The translations under genes and the position numbers were made by a program. Shown piece after piece: positions 52,712 through 60,307 of a stretch of 64,000 nucleotides of DNA. Below the pieces are notes generated by a model, which worked only from the letters and a program-made list of their open reading frames with translations, was not told the origin of the DNA and searched no databases. The DNA lies in assembly GCA_036271555.1 (NCBI GenBank), contig DATBAK010000028.1:1-64000 (forward strand). Reading direction: 5' to 3'. Each line of letters begins with the position of its first letter. The first letter of the stretch is position 1. The DNA is from Acidimicrobiia bacterium (GTDB lineage: Bacteria > Actinomycetota > Acidimicrobiia > IMCC26256 > PALSA-610).

Positions 52712-52870
52712 TCAACGGTTGTACCAGCGCGTGCCTTCGCCCGAACGGAACGCGAATCCCGCGAGCCAGGCGATCGCGACGATCACGGCGAAGAGCCAGA
52801 AGATGTGTGCCGCGAATCCGAGGCCACCGAGCAACAACGCGATCAAGAGGATCAAGAGGACGAGACCCAT
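52712..52870 (-). CDS. 52-residue two-helix membrane protein (lmo0937-like)
   Basis: A short frame from ATG 52870 to TGA at 52712-52714 with a clear ribosome site (AAAGGAGC) about nine bases upstream. The sequence is two hydrophobic helices (GLVLLILLIALLLGGLGFAA, WLFAVIVAIAWLAGF) joined by HIF and ending in RSGEGTRWYNR. Similar 45-55-residue proteins in many bacteria are known as the lmo0937 family (membrane-stress associated). It lies between two other small genes, together forming a likely stress cluster. Confidence 0.7.
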   Translation of the reverse strand: MGLVLLILLIALLLGGLGFAAHIFWLFAVIVAIAWLAGFAFRSGEGTRWYNR

Positions 52871-52928
52871 GACGATCAGCTCCTTTCGAGGTGGCGCAAG
52901 GCCTACCCACGTCGCGTCAGCGTGAACC

Positions 52929-53255
52929 TCAGCGATCGACGGCTCGTTCCAACTGCGCCTTCGTCATCTTCGAACGGCCCGTGATTCCCTTGTGTTTCGC
53001 TTCCGCGTAGAGCTGGTCGCGCGTGCGTCCGCCTGCACCACGGTGTGAACGCAGTCCGCCGCGCCGACCCGAGGAGATGTCGTCGGTCGACGTCGGGCTC
53101 GCTTCCTTCGCCTCACCGTGCTGCGCGCGCTCTTTGTTCACGGTGCGCGCCGCGATCTCCTCGGCGAGGTCTTCCGAGCGCCCGCGGTCCTCGAGGCTGT
53201 CCTTGATGTGCTCGTACTGCCGCTCGCGCTTGTCGCTCCATGCCTGCGGTGGCAT
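52929..53255 (-). CDS. Plasmid-stabilisation-like small protein
   Basis: A 108-residue protein with a near-perfect GGAGGTG site just before the ATG at 53255. The head KRERQYEHIKDSLEDRGRSE and the following LAEEIAARTVNKERAQHGEA match a small family often labelled 'plasmid stabilisation protein', but no toxin or plasmid partner is visible. The C-terminal part (TRDQLYAEAKHKGITGRSKM...LERAV) resembles a Rho N-terminal/SAP-like helix pair, suggesting nucleic-acid contact. Its strong ribosome site suggests high expression. It leads the small-gene cluster. Confidence 0.68.
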   Translation of the reverse strand: MPPQAWSDKRERQYEHIKDSLEDRGRSEDLAEEIAARTVNKERAQHGEAKEASPTSTDDISSGRRGGLRSHRGAGGRTRDQLYAEAKHKGITGRSKMTKAQLERAVDR

Positions 53256-53326
53256 CTCGCACCTCCTGACGTCGACGTACGGACGTCGGGTGTACCCGGC
53301 GCGCCGAGGCGCGACACCACGACTGC

Positions 53327-55213
53327 CTACGCGACCTCGGCGTCGATGTCGACGGCGGCGGAGACGAACTGCGAGTTGTACAGCCGGAAGTACGGGCCGT
53401 CGCGGTTCAGCAGCTCGCTGTGCGATCCCTGTTCCACGATGCGTCCGTTCTCCATCACGAGGATCACGTCCGCGCCTCGGATCGTCGATAGGCGGTGCGC
53501 GATCACGAAGCTCGTGCGCTCGTGGCGGAGCGCGTTCATCGCTTCCTGGATCAGCACCTCGGTACGCGTGTCGACCGAGCTCGTCGCCTCGTCGAGGATC
53601 AGGATCGCAGGATCGGCGAGGAACGCGCGCGCGATCGTCAGCAGCTGCTTCTGGCCCGCACTCACGTTGTCGGCTTCTTCGTTGATCAGCGTGTTGTAAC
53701 CGTCGGGCAGCGAGTGCACGAAGCGATCGACGTACGTAGCGCGCGCCGCCTCGAAGATCTGCTCCTCGGTCGCGTCGGGGTTGCCGTACGCGATGTTGTC
53801 GTGGATGCTCCCGCCGAAGAGCCACGTGTCCTGGAGCACCATGCCGATCTTCGAGCGCAGCTCGGAGCGCGGCATCGACGCGATGTTGCGACCGTCGAGC
53901 GTGATCTCACCGCTGTTGAGCTCGTAGAACCGCATGATGAGGTTCACGAGCGTCGTCTTGCCCGCGCCGGTGGGGCCGACGATCGCGATCGTCTGGCCGG
54001 GCTCGGCGACGAGCGACAGATTTTCGATGAGCGGGCGGTCGGGGTCGTACGAGAAGGTCACGTCGCGGAACTCGACGCGGCCGCGCACCGGCGGCGCGTT
54101 CACGGTCGCGGGCGCCTCCGCGCTCTGCTCGTCGGCGTCGAGGAACTCGGTGACGCGCTCGAAGGACGCGATGCCGGATTGGAAGACGTTCATCATCGAC
54201 GCGACCTGCGTCAGCGGCATCGAGAACTGGCGCGAATACTGGATGAACGCCTGGATGTCGCCGATCGTGATGGCGCCGGTCGAAACACGCAGACCGCCGA
54301 CGATCGCGACGATCACGTACTGGATGTTGCCCATGAACATCGTGAAGGGCTGCATCAGGCTCGACATGAACTGCGCGCCGAACGACGATTCGTAGAGCTC
54401 GTCGTTGGTGTCGCGGAACCGCTGCTCGACCTCGTGTTGGCGGCCGAAGCTCTTCACGACCGCGTGCCCGGTAAAGGTCTCCTCGATCTGCGCGTTGAGC
54501 AGACCGGTCTGCTTCCACTGCGAGATGAACTTCGGACGAGACCGCGCCGCGATCGCGCGCATACCCCAGATCGAGATCGGCACCGTCGTGAGTGCGACCA
54601 CCGCGAGGAACGGCGAGATCGTGAACATCATCACCGCGGTGCCGATGAGCAACAGCACCGACGTGAGCATCTGGCTGAGTGTCTGCTGCAGGCTCTGCGC
54701 GACATTGTCGATGTCGTTGGTGACCCGGCTCAACAGGTCGCCGCGCGACTGCTTGTCGATGTAGCTCAGGGGCAGCCGGTTGACCTTGTCCTCGACATCC
54801 GAGCGCAGCTTGAACATGAGCCGCTGGATGACACCGGCAAGCATGTACGCCGCGATGATCGCCAACCCCGACGACGCGACGTACAGCTCGACCGCGTGGA
54901 ACAGCGTGGTGTGCAAGGCGGCGAAACGGATGCCCTTCCCGCTCTGCACGCCCTTGACGATGATGTCGGTGCCATGGCCGAGCACGCGGGGGCCGAACAC
55001 GTTGAGGGTGGCACTCGCGACCGCGACGGCGACGACGACGCCGAGGACCACCCACATCGGACCGAGCATCCTGGCCATGCGCCTGATCGACTTCTTGAAG
55101 TCCTTCGATCGCTCACCGGGAACGCCCGCGGAGTTCCACCGGCCGGCGGCGCGCGTCTCCGGCGCGGAGAAGTCGAGCTCTTCGTCCTCCTGCTGGTCGT
55201 CGACGATCGTCAT
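53327..55213 (-). CDS. ABC exporter subunit with catalytic ATPase site
   Basis: A 628-residue type IV exporter half: a charged N-terminal extension, six helices (about 55-345) and an ATPase domain. Walker A GPTGAGKT (413-420), Walker B ILILDEA with the catalytic Glu542, and switch His573 (IAHRL) are complete. The signature is VSAGQ (517-521) rather than the usual SGGQ. With its partner this fits the heterodimeric exporters such as TM287/TM288, in which only one ATP site hydrolyses. It overlaps the partner gene by four bases. Substrate unknown: drug or lipid export is the family norm. Confidence 0.9.
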   Translation of the reverse strand: MTIVDDQQEDEELDFSAPETRAAGRWNSAGVPGERSKDFKKSIRRMARMLGPMWVVLGVVVAVAVASATLNVFGPRVLGHGTDIIVKGVQSGKGIRFAALHTTLFHAVELYVASSGLAIIAAYMLAGVIQRLMFKLRSDVEDKVNRLPLSYIDKQSRGDLLSRVTNDIDNVAQSLQQTLSQMLTSVLLLIGTAVMMFTISPFLAVVALTTVPISIWGMRAIAARSRPKFISQWKQTGLLNAQIEETFTGHAVVKSFGRQHEVEQRFRDTNDELYESSFGAQFMSSLMQPFTMFMGNIQYVIVAIVGGLRVSTGAITIGDIQAFIQYSRQFSMPLTQVASMMNVFQSGIASFERVTEFLDADEQSAEAPATVNAPPVRGRVEFRDVTFSYDPDRPLIENLSLVAEPGQTIAIVGPTGAGKTTLVNLIMRFYELNSGEITLDGRNIASMPRSELRSKIGMVLQDTWLFGGSIHDNIAYGNPDATEEQIFEAARATYVDRFVHSLPDGYNTLINEEADNVSAGQKQLLTIARAFLADPAILILDEATSSVDTRTEVLIQEAMNALRHERTSFVIAHRLSTIRGADVILVMENGRIVEQGSHSELLNRDGPYFRLYNSQFVSAAVDIDAEVA

Positions 55214-56940
55214 GCGGCCTTCTCGCCGATCTGCGACTGCACGATCTCCGCGTACGTCGGGTTGTCACGGACGAGCTCGTCGTGCGTGCCGCGGCCGATC
55301 ACGACGCCGTCTTCGAGGACGAGGATGTCGTCGGCGGTCGAGATCGTCGACACCCGCTGCGCGACGATGACGACCGCGGCGTCCTTCGTGTACGGCACGA
55401 GCGCGGCGCGCAGCCGCGCGTCGGTCGCGAGGTCGAGGGCGGAGAACGAGTCGTCGAACACGTAGATGTCGGGCTTCCGGATGAGCGCGCGCGCGATGGA
55501 GAGTCGCTGGCGCTGACCACCGGACACGTTGGTACCGCCCTGCTCGATGCGCGCGCGCAGACCTCCGGGCATGGCCCGTACGAAGTCGCCGGCCTGCGCG
55601 ACCTCGAGCGCCTCCCACATCTCGTCCTCGGTCGCGTCGGGCTTACCGAACTGGAGGTTGCTCTCCACCGTCCCCGAGAACAGGTACGGCCGCTGCGGTA
55701 CGTAGCCGATCGTGCTCCAGAGCACGTGCGGGTCGAGGTCGTGCACGTCGACGCCGCCGACGAGCACGTTGCCCGCGGTGCTGTCGAACAGCCGGAGAAT
55801 GAGGTTCGCGAGCGTGGTCTTGCCCGCGCCCGTGCTGCCGACGACGGCCGTGGTCTGCCCGGGCGCGGTCGCGAAGGAGACGTTGCAGAGCACGGGGTGC
55901 TCGGCGCCGGGATAGTGGAAGCCGACGTCGCGGAACTCCAACGCTCCGTGCGTCACGACGTCGCGCACCGGGTCGACGGGAGGAACGACGCTCGGGTCGG
56001 TGTCGAGGACTTCCTGGATCCGGTCGGCCGAAACCGCGGCGCGCGGGATCATCGAGATCATGAAGGTGGCCATCACCACCGACATCAGGATCTGCACGAG
56101 GTAGGTGAGGTACGCGATGAGCGTGCCGACCTGGATGTGCCCGGAGCTCACCCGGTTCGCGCCGATCCAGAGCACGCCGACGCTCGACAGGTTGATGAGC
56201 AGGTTCACCGTCGGGAACATCGCCGACATCAACCGGCCGGCGCGCAGCGAGACCGCAGTCAGCTCGTCGTTCGCTTCGGAGAACCGCTGCGCTTCCTGCG
56301 GCTCACGCACGAACGCGCGCACGACGCGTACGCCCGTGATCTGCTCGCGCAGCACCCGGTTCACCTGGTCGATGCGCTCCTGCATCAGCCGGAAGGCCGG
56401 GACCATTCGCGACACGAGGAGACCGAGCACGACTCCGCACACCGGCATCGCGATCACGAGGATGATCGAGAGACCGACGTCCTGGTTCAACGCGAGGATG
56501 ACGCCGACAACCAACGTGATCGGCGCGGCCACCGCCATCGTGCACGCCATCACGACGAGGATCTGCACCTGCTGCACGTCGTTCGTGATCCGCGTGATGA
56601 GCGACGGCGCACCGAACGAGCCGACCTCGCGCGTCGAGAAGTCGGTCACCTGGTGGAAGAGGTTCTTGCGCAGGTCGCGGCCGAAGCCCATCGCGACCTT
56701 GGCACCCCAGTAGACCGCGGCGGCCGCGAACAGGATCTGAACGATCGAGACGACCACCATCACCCCGCCCCACGACCAGATGTAACCCTGGTCGCGGCGG
56801 AAGACGCCCTTGTCGATGATGTTCGCGGTGATCGTCGGCAGCGTCAGCGCCGCGGTGGTCTGCACGGTCTGCAGAAACACGATGAGCAGCAGCTGGCGCT
56901 TGTACGGCGCGAGATGCGATCGCAGCAGGCGCCTCAGCAC
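55210..56940 (-). CDS. ABC exporter subunit with degenerate ATPase site
   Basis: A 576-residue exporter half with six helices (about 15-300). Walker A GSTGAGKT (368-375) and a canonical signature VSGGQ (472-476) are present, but Walker B ends in Asp-Asp (D496-D497; Asp where the catalytic Glu is expected) and the switch residue is Gln528 (VAQRVSTI) instead of His. These changes are those of the non-catalytic subunit of heterodimeric exporters. It starts with GTG at 56940, overlapping the tetR stop by seven bases, and its own stop overlaps the partner gene. The pair is one transcription unit with the regulator. Confidence 0.9.
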   Translation of the reverse strand: MLRRLLRSHLAPYKRQLLLIVFLQTVQTTAALTLPTITANIIDKGVFRRDQGYIWSWGGVMVVVSIVQILFAAAAVYWGAKVAMGFGRDLRKNLFHQVTDFSTREVGSFGAPSLITRITNDVQQVQILVVMACTMAVAAPITLVVGVILALNQDVGLSIILVIAMPVCGVVLGLLVSRMVPAFRLMQERIDQVNRVLREQITGVRVVRAFVREPQEAQRFSEANDELTAVSLRAGRLMSAMFPTVNLLINLSSVGVLWIGANRVSSGHIQVGTLIAYLTYLVQILMSVVMATFMISMIPRAAVSADRIQEVLDTDPSVVPPVDPVRDVVTHGALEFRDVGFHYPGAEHPVLCNVSFATAPGQTTAVVGSTGAGKTTLANLILRLFDSTAGNVLVGGVDVHDLDPHVLWSTIGYVPQRPYLFSGTVESNLQFGKPDATEDEMWEALEVAQAGDFVRAMPGGLRARIEQGGTNVSGGQRQRLSIARALIRKPDIYVFDDSFSALDLATDARLRAALVPYTKDAAVVIVAQRVSTISTADDILVLEDGVVIGRGTHDELVRDNPTYAEIVQSQIGEKAA

Positions 56941-57539
56941 GCGCCACCGCCGCGCGCGCTCGATGGCGAGAGACCGACGCCGTGCAGGAACAGGTACACG
57001 AGCTCCTTCGGCGACTTCTGATCGCCGATGAGCATGGGATGCGTCGTCGAGAGCGTGAGCGCGCGCAGCAGTCGCGCGGCGGCGAGGGGCTCGACGGTGA
57101 TCTCGTCGCGGTGCTTCTCGAACAGCCGCACGAGCGCGCCACTGTCGGGCATCGGCCGGCGCGTCAACTCGTGGAAGCGCGTGCTGACACTCGACACGAC
57201 GCGCCAGACGTCGATGACGCGCTGCTGCATGATGACGATCGCGGCGGCGAGCGCGTCCTCGAAATCGAGGTTCACCGCGATCTCGCCGAGCGCCGCCTCG
57301 AGCGGCAGTTGATCGAGCGCGGCCTCGATGACGGCGACGATCACTTCGTCCTTGTCGGCGAAGACGCGGAAGATCGTGCCCTCGGCGATGCCCGCGGCCT
57401 CCGCGATCTGGCGGCTCGTGACCCGGTCGCCGTGCTCGAGCAGCAGCGGCAGGGCCGCGGCGACGATCATGGAGCGGCGCTCGTCGGCCGGCAGCGCGCT
57501 GGCGCGCGTCGTCCTGGTGGCCGTCCCGGGAGCACTCAC
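56934..57539 (-). CDS. TetR-family regulator of the ABC exporter operon
   Basis: A 201-residue regulator starting with GTG at 57539. The N-terminal helix-turn-helix is RVTSRQIAEAAGIAEGTIFRVF (about 39-60), and the rest is a helical ligand-binding domain. It is cotranscribed with the ABC genes. The palindrome at 57557-57574 lies just upstream of its start, so it very likely represses its own operon, relieved by a ligand that the transporter exports. A -10 box (TAGAAT) sits nine bases before the GTG and no ribosome site is seen, so the transcript is probably leaderless. Confidence 0.88.
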   Translation of the reverse strand: MSAPGTATRTTRASALPADERRSMIVAAALPLLLEHGDRVTSRQIAEAAGIAEGTIFRVFADKDEVIVAVIEAALDQLPLEAALGEIAVNLDFEDALAAAIVIMQQRVIDVWRVVSSVSTRFHELTRRPMPDSGALVRLFEKHRDEITVEPLAAARLLRALTLSTTHPMLIGDQKSPKELVYLFLHGVGLSPSSARGGGAC

Positions 57540-57547
57540 GGCGGTGA

Positions 57548-57574
57548 ATTCTAGCGTGAGTGAGTCCTCACTCA
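57548..57574 (-). promoter_or_regulatory. TetR operator palindrome and promoter
   Basis: TGAGTGAG-TC-CTCACTCA at 57557-57574 is a perfect 8-base inverted repeat, typical of a TetR dimer site. On the minus strand TAGAAT (57553 down to 57548) is a good -10 box; the palindrome fills the spacer between it and the -35 position. The GTG start is at 57539, so repression by blocking RNA polymerase is the likely mode. Confidence 0.75.
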
Positions 57575-57713
57575 GAATCGGACGAAAGCCCATAAGCGGT
57601 GCTCTACCGCCGATGCGGCCGTCGCGGATACGTTTCGCCCGAACGCGCGACCTGGGTAGAACCCGCGTTCCGCCCCGGCGCCGACCGGGCCGACCCCACA
57701 GCGAGGAGCACCG

Positions 57714-58100
57714 ATGGCGTCATCCAGCGCCGGGCTGCACGAGCCCGAGGCAAGCCTCGACCCGGCGACCATCGACCGCCATCGGGCGCTCGTCTCGATC
57801 CAGGAAGAGCTCGAGGCCGTCGACTGGTACGGGCAGCGCGTCGACGCGACCGCCGACCCAAGCCTCGCCGCGGTGCTCGCGCACAACCGTGACGAGGAGA
57901 TGGAGCACGCCGCGATGGCGATCGAGTGGCTGCGTCGCAACAGCCCCACGTTCGACCAGCACCTGCGCACCTATCTCTTCACCGACGACCCCATCACCGA
58001 GATCGAGGCCGAAGCCGAAGGCGCGGCGACCGGCGGCACGGGTCCCCGTGCCGGATCACTCGGCATCGGATCCCTGCGCCACGCCGGAGGACAGCGATGA
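57714..58100 (+). CDS. Encapsulated ferritin-like protein (EncFtn cargo)
   Basis: A 128-residue ferroxidase cargo for the encapsulin shell. Residues match the known encapsulated ferritin: E31, E32, E34, W38 and Y39 in EELEAVDWY, and E62 with H65 in DEEMEHAAM. These form the iron centre at the interface of a helical dimer. The C-terminal tail GSLGIGSLRHAGGQR holds the LGIGSL targeting peptide that docks cargo inside family 1 encapsulins. The ATG at 57714 has AGGAG upstream. It overlaps the encapsulin gene by four bases (ATGA), so shell and cargo are made together. Role: oxidise and store iron. Confidence 0.92.
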   Translation: MASSSAGLHEPEASLDPATIDRHRALVSIQEELEAVDWYGQRVDATADPSLAAVLAHNRDEEMEHAAMAIEWLRRNSPTFDQHLRTYLFTDDPITEIEAEAEGAATGGTGPRAGSLGIGSLRHAGGQR

Positions 58101-58903
58101 ACCATCTCATGCGCGAGCTCGCGCCCATCACCGAAGAGGGATGGGACGCGATCGAGGAGACCGCGCGCGCGACGGTCGGGCGTTTCCTCGCGGCGCGCCG
58201 ACTCGTCGACTTCGAGGGCCCGCACGGCTGGCAGTACTCCGCTTCGAGCGCGGGCCGCGTCGAGAAGAAGGCCGCGACCCAACCGGTGCCCGGCGCGCAC
58301 CTGCGCGTGCGGCGCGTCGTGAGCGCGGTCGAGCTGCGCGTCCCGTTCCGAGTCGCGCGCTCGGAGATCGACGCGGTCGACCGCGGCGCGTCGGACCCCG
58401 ACCTCGACGAGCTCGAGGAAGCGGCGCGCCGCCTCGCGCACGCGGAGAACCAGACGGTGCTCGAGGGCGTGAAGGCCGCGAACATCACCGGCATCATCGC
58501 GGCGTCGTCGCATCCGCCCATCGCACTCGACGCGGGCTTCGAGACGTACCCGCGTTCGGTCGCGTGGGCGGTCGAGCGCTTGCGCGAGATCGGCGTGAAC
58601 GGTCCGTACGCGCTCGCGCTCGGACCCGCCGAGTACACCGGCGTCGTCGAGACCACCGAGCAGGGCGGCCCGATCGCGAAGCACCTCGAGCGGCTGCTCG
58701 ACGGCGGGCCGATCGTGTGGGGACCGGGACTGACCGGCGGCCTCGTCGTCAGTCTGCGCGGCGGCGACTTCGTGCTCGAGAGCGGCGAGGACATCTCGAT
58801 CGGCTACTCGCATCACGACGAGGAGTACGTGCACCTCTTCTTCGAAGAGAGCTTCACGTTCCGCGTCAACGAGCCCCGCGCCGCGATCATATTGAAGAGG
58901 TAG
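58097..58903 (+). CDS. Encapsulin shell protein
   Basis: A 268-residue family 1 encapsulin with the HK97 phage capsid fold, close to the usual length. Recognised segments are LMRELAPITEEGWDAIEETA, VPGAHLRVRRVVSAVELRVPF, EEAARRLAHAENQTVLEGV, YALALGPAEYTGVVETTEQG and EDISIGYSHHDEEYVHLFFE. It assembles into a hollow cage that takes in cargo with an LGIGSL tail, such as the ferritin-like protein upstream. The ribosome site is GGAGG in the cargo tail. It converges on the L,D-transpeptidase gene at 58909 with five bases between stops. Confidence 0.93.
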   Translation: MNHLMRELAPITEEGWDAIEETARATVGRFLAARRLVDFEGPHGWQYSASSAGRVEKKAATQPVPGAHLRVRRVVSAVELRVPFRVARSEIDAVDRGASDPDLDELEEAARRLAHAENQTVLEGVKAANITGIIAASSHPPIALDAGFETYPRSVAWAVERLREIGVNGPYALALGPAEYTGVVETTEQGGPIAKHLERLLDGGPIVWGPGLTGGLVVSLRGGDFVLESGEDISIGYSHHDEEYVHLFFEESFTFRVNEPRAAIILKR

Positions 58904-58908
58904 CGCGC

Positions 58909-60171
58909 CTACCGCTCGACGTGGTGCCGGCCGAGGTCGGCGATCGGCATGGGCTGGGGCGTGAACTGCGACCATGGTGCGTCCCAGTCCATGACACCGT
59001 GGTCGCCGGGAACCGGCGGCCGCGCGCTGCCGGTGACGACGACGATGTCGCCGACGCGGCTGAAGTCGAAGAACGTCGCGGCGTTCCCGGGACTCAGGTT
59101 GATGCACCCGTGCGACACGTTCTGGTGGCCTTGACTGTTCACCGACCACGGCGCCGCGTGCACGTACTCACCGGTGTCGGAGATGTGCACGTCGCTGTAG
59201 ACGAGCTCGTCGTAACCGTCGGGCGAGTCGACCGGTACGCCGTTCGTCGCGGAGTTCATCTCGACGACGCTCTCGCGGTCGAGCACGAGGTGCACGCCGT
59301 TCATCGTCGGATCGGTCGGCTTGCCGCCGCTGATCGGGTAGGTCGCGATCGTGCGACCGTTCAGCGTCACGTTCATGGTGTGCGTGAGCAGGTTCGCGTA
59401 GGAGACGCGCGACTGGCCGATCGCGAAGTGCTCCTCACCGCTCCCCTGGCCCCACGCGCCCGCACCCGTGGTCGCGCCTTTGAGATTCCACTGCACGCCG
59501 ATGTGCTCACCGATCGGCCAGAAGGTCTTCGGCCGGAAGTGCACCTCGTGGTTGCTGAACCAATGCCAGCCGCCGGGCACGGGCACCGACTCGGTGACCT
59601 GCAGGTGTCGCAGCATGTCGGCGCGCGCTTCCGGCGTCTCGATGTCGCGGCTGAAGCGGAACGAGACCGGCTGACCCACGCCGAGCGTGAGACCCGAATG
59701 CGGGAAGACCGCAGCGTCGAACGCGGACTGCGGCGCGACCGTCGTGAACGTCGTCGTGGTGGTCGTGCGCGCGTCGCTCGCGCCGGCGACCGTCGCGACG
59801 ATTCGGTACTGCGTGCCGTACGCGAGCTCGCCGGTCGCCTGCCATTCGTTCGCGGCGACGAGCCGGCCCGCGACCGCGCCCTGCGCGCTCGTGAGCTGCA
59901 CACTCGCGACCGTTCCCGCGCCGGCGTGCACGACGACGGGCGTCGCGGGCGACACCGCGGTCGCGCCCGACGCGGGCAGCACCCGAAGATTCGCGGCGAG
60001 CCGGGCGCGGATCTGGCCCGCGCTCGGCGCGGACGACGCAGATCCGGGCGCGCTCGAGCCCGTGACATGGGACGAACGCGTCGCGACGATGCCGACCGCC
60101 ACCACGGCGACGACGACGATCACGCCGAACACCCCTGCCACTCGCGAGATCCAGACTCTGCCGCGAGCCAT
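58909..60171 (-). CDS. L,D-transpeptidase with Ig-like domains
   Basis: A 420-residue membrane-anchored cross-linker of peptidoglycan (3-3 bonds). Start at the ATG at 60171 (GGAGAG eight bases upstream). One N-terminal helix (VAGVFGVIVVVAVVAVGIVA), a low-complexity Ala/Ser linker, then two Ig-like domains (about 65-270) and the YkuD domain. The catalytic motif SHGCINLSP has Cys356; His in the same motif and the upstream His of VYSDVHISD complete the site. This matches mycobacterial-type Ldt architecture. It provides resistance to most penicillins in relatives. It stands alone on the minus strand. Confidence 0.9.
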   Translation of the reverse strand: MARGRVWISRVAGVFGVIVVVAVVAVGIVATRSSHVTGSSAPGSASSAPSAGQIRARLAANLRVLPASGATAVSPATPVVVHAGAGTVASVQLTSAQGAVAGRLVAANEWQATGELAYGTQYRIVATVAGASDARTTTTTTFTTVAPQSAFDAAVFPHSGLTLGVGQPVSFRFSRDIETPEARADMLRHLQVTESVPVPGGWHWFSNHEVHFRPKTFWPIGEHIGVQWNLKGATTGAGAWGQGSGEEHFAIGQSRVSYANLLTHTMNVTLNGRTIATYPISGGKPTDPTMNGVHLVLDRESVVEMNSATNGVPVDSPDGYDELVYSDVHISDTGEYVHAAPWSVNSQGHQNVSHGCINLSPGNAATFFDFSRVGDIVVVTGSARPPVPGDHGVMDWDAPWSQFTPQPMPIADLGRHHVER

Positions 60172-60307
60172 TCGCACACTCTCCAATCGGCGGGAACGCT
60201 ACGACACGCACCGTCGGCTGACCAGATCGGGCTCGCCGCTCGAACTTGGGCGTCGTACCCACGTGCGAGAGTGGGCGAATGCAGCACGCCGGCGCCGGAA
60301 CGGTGCG

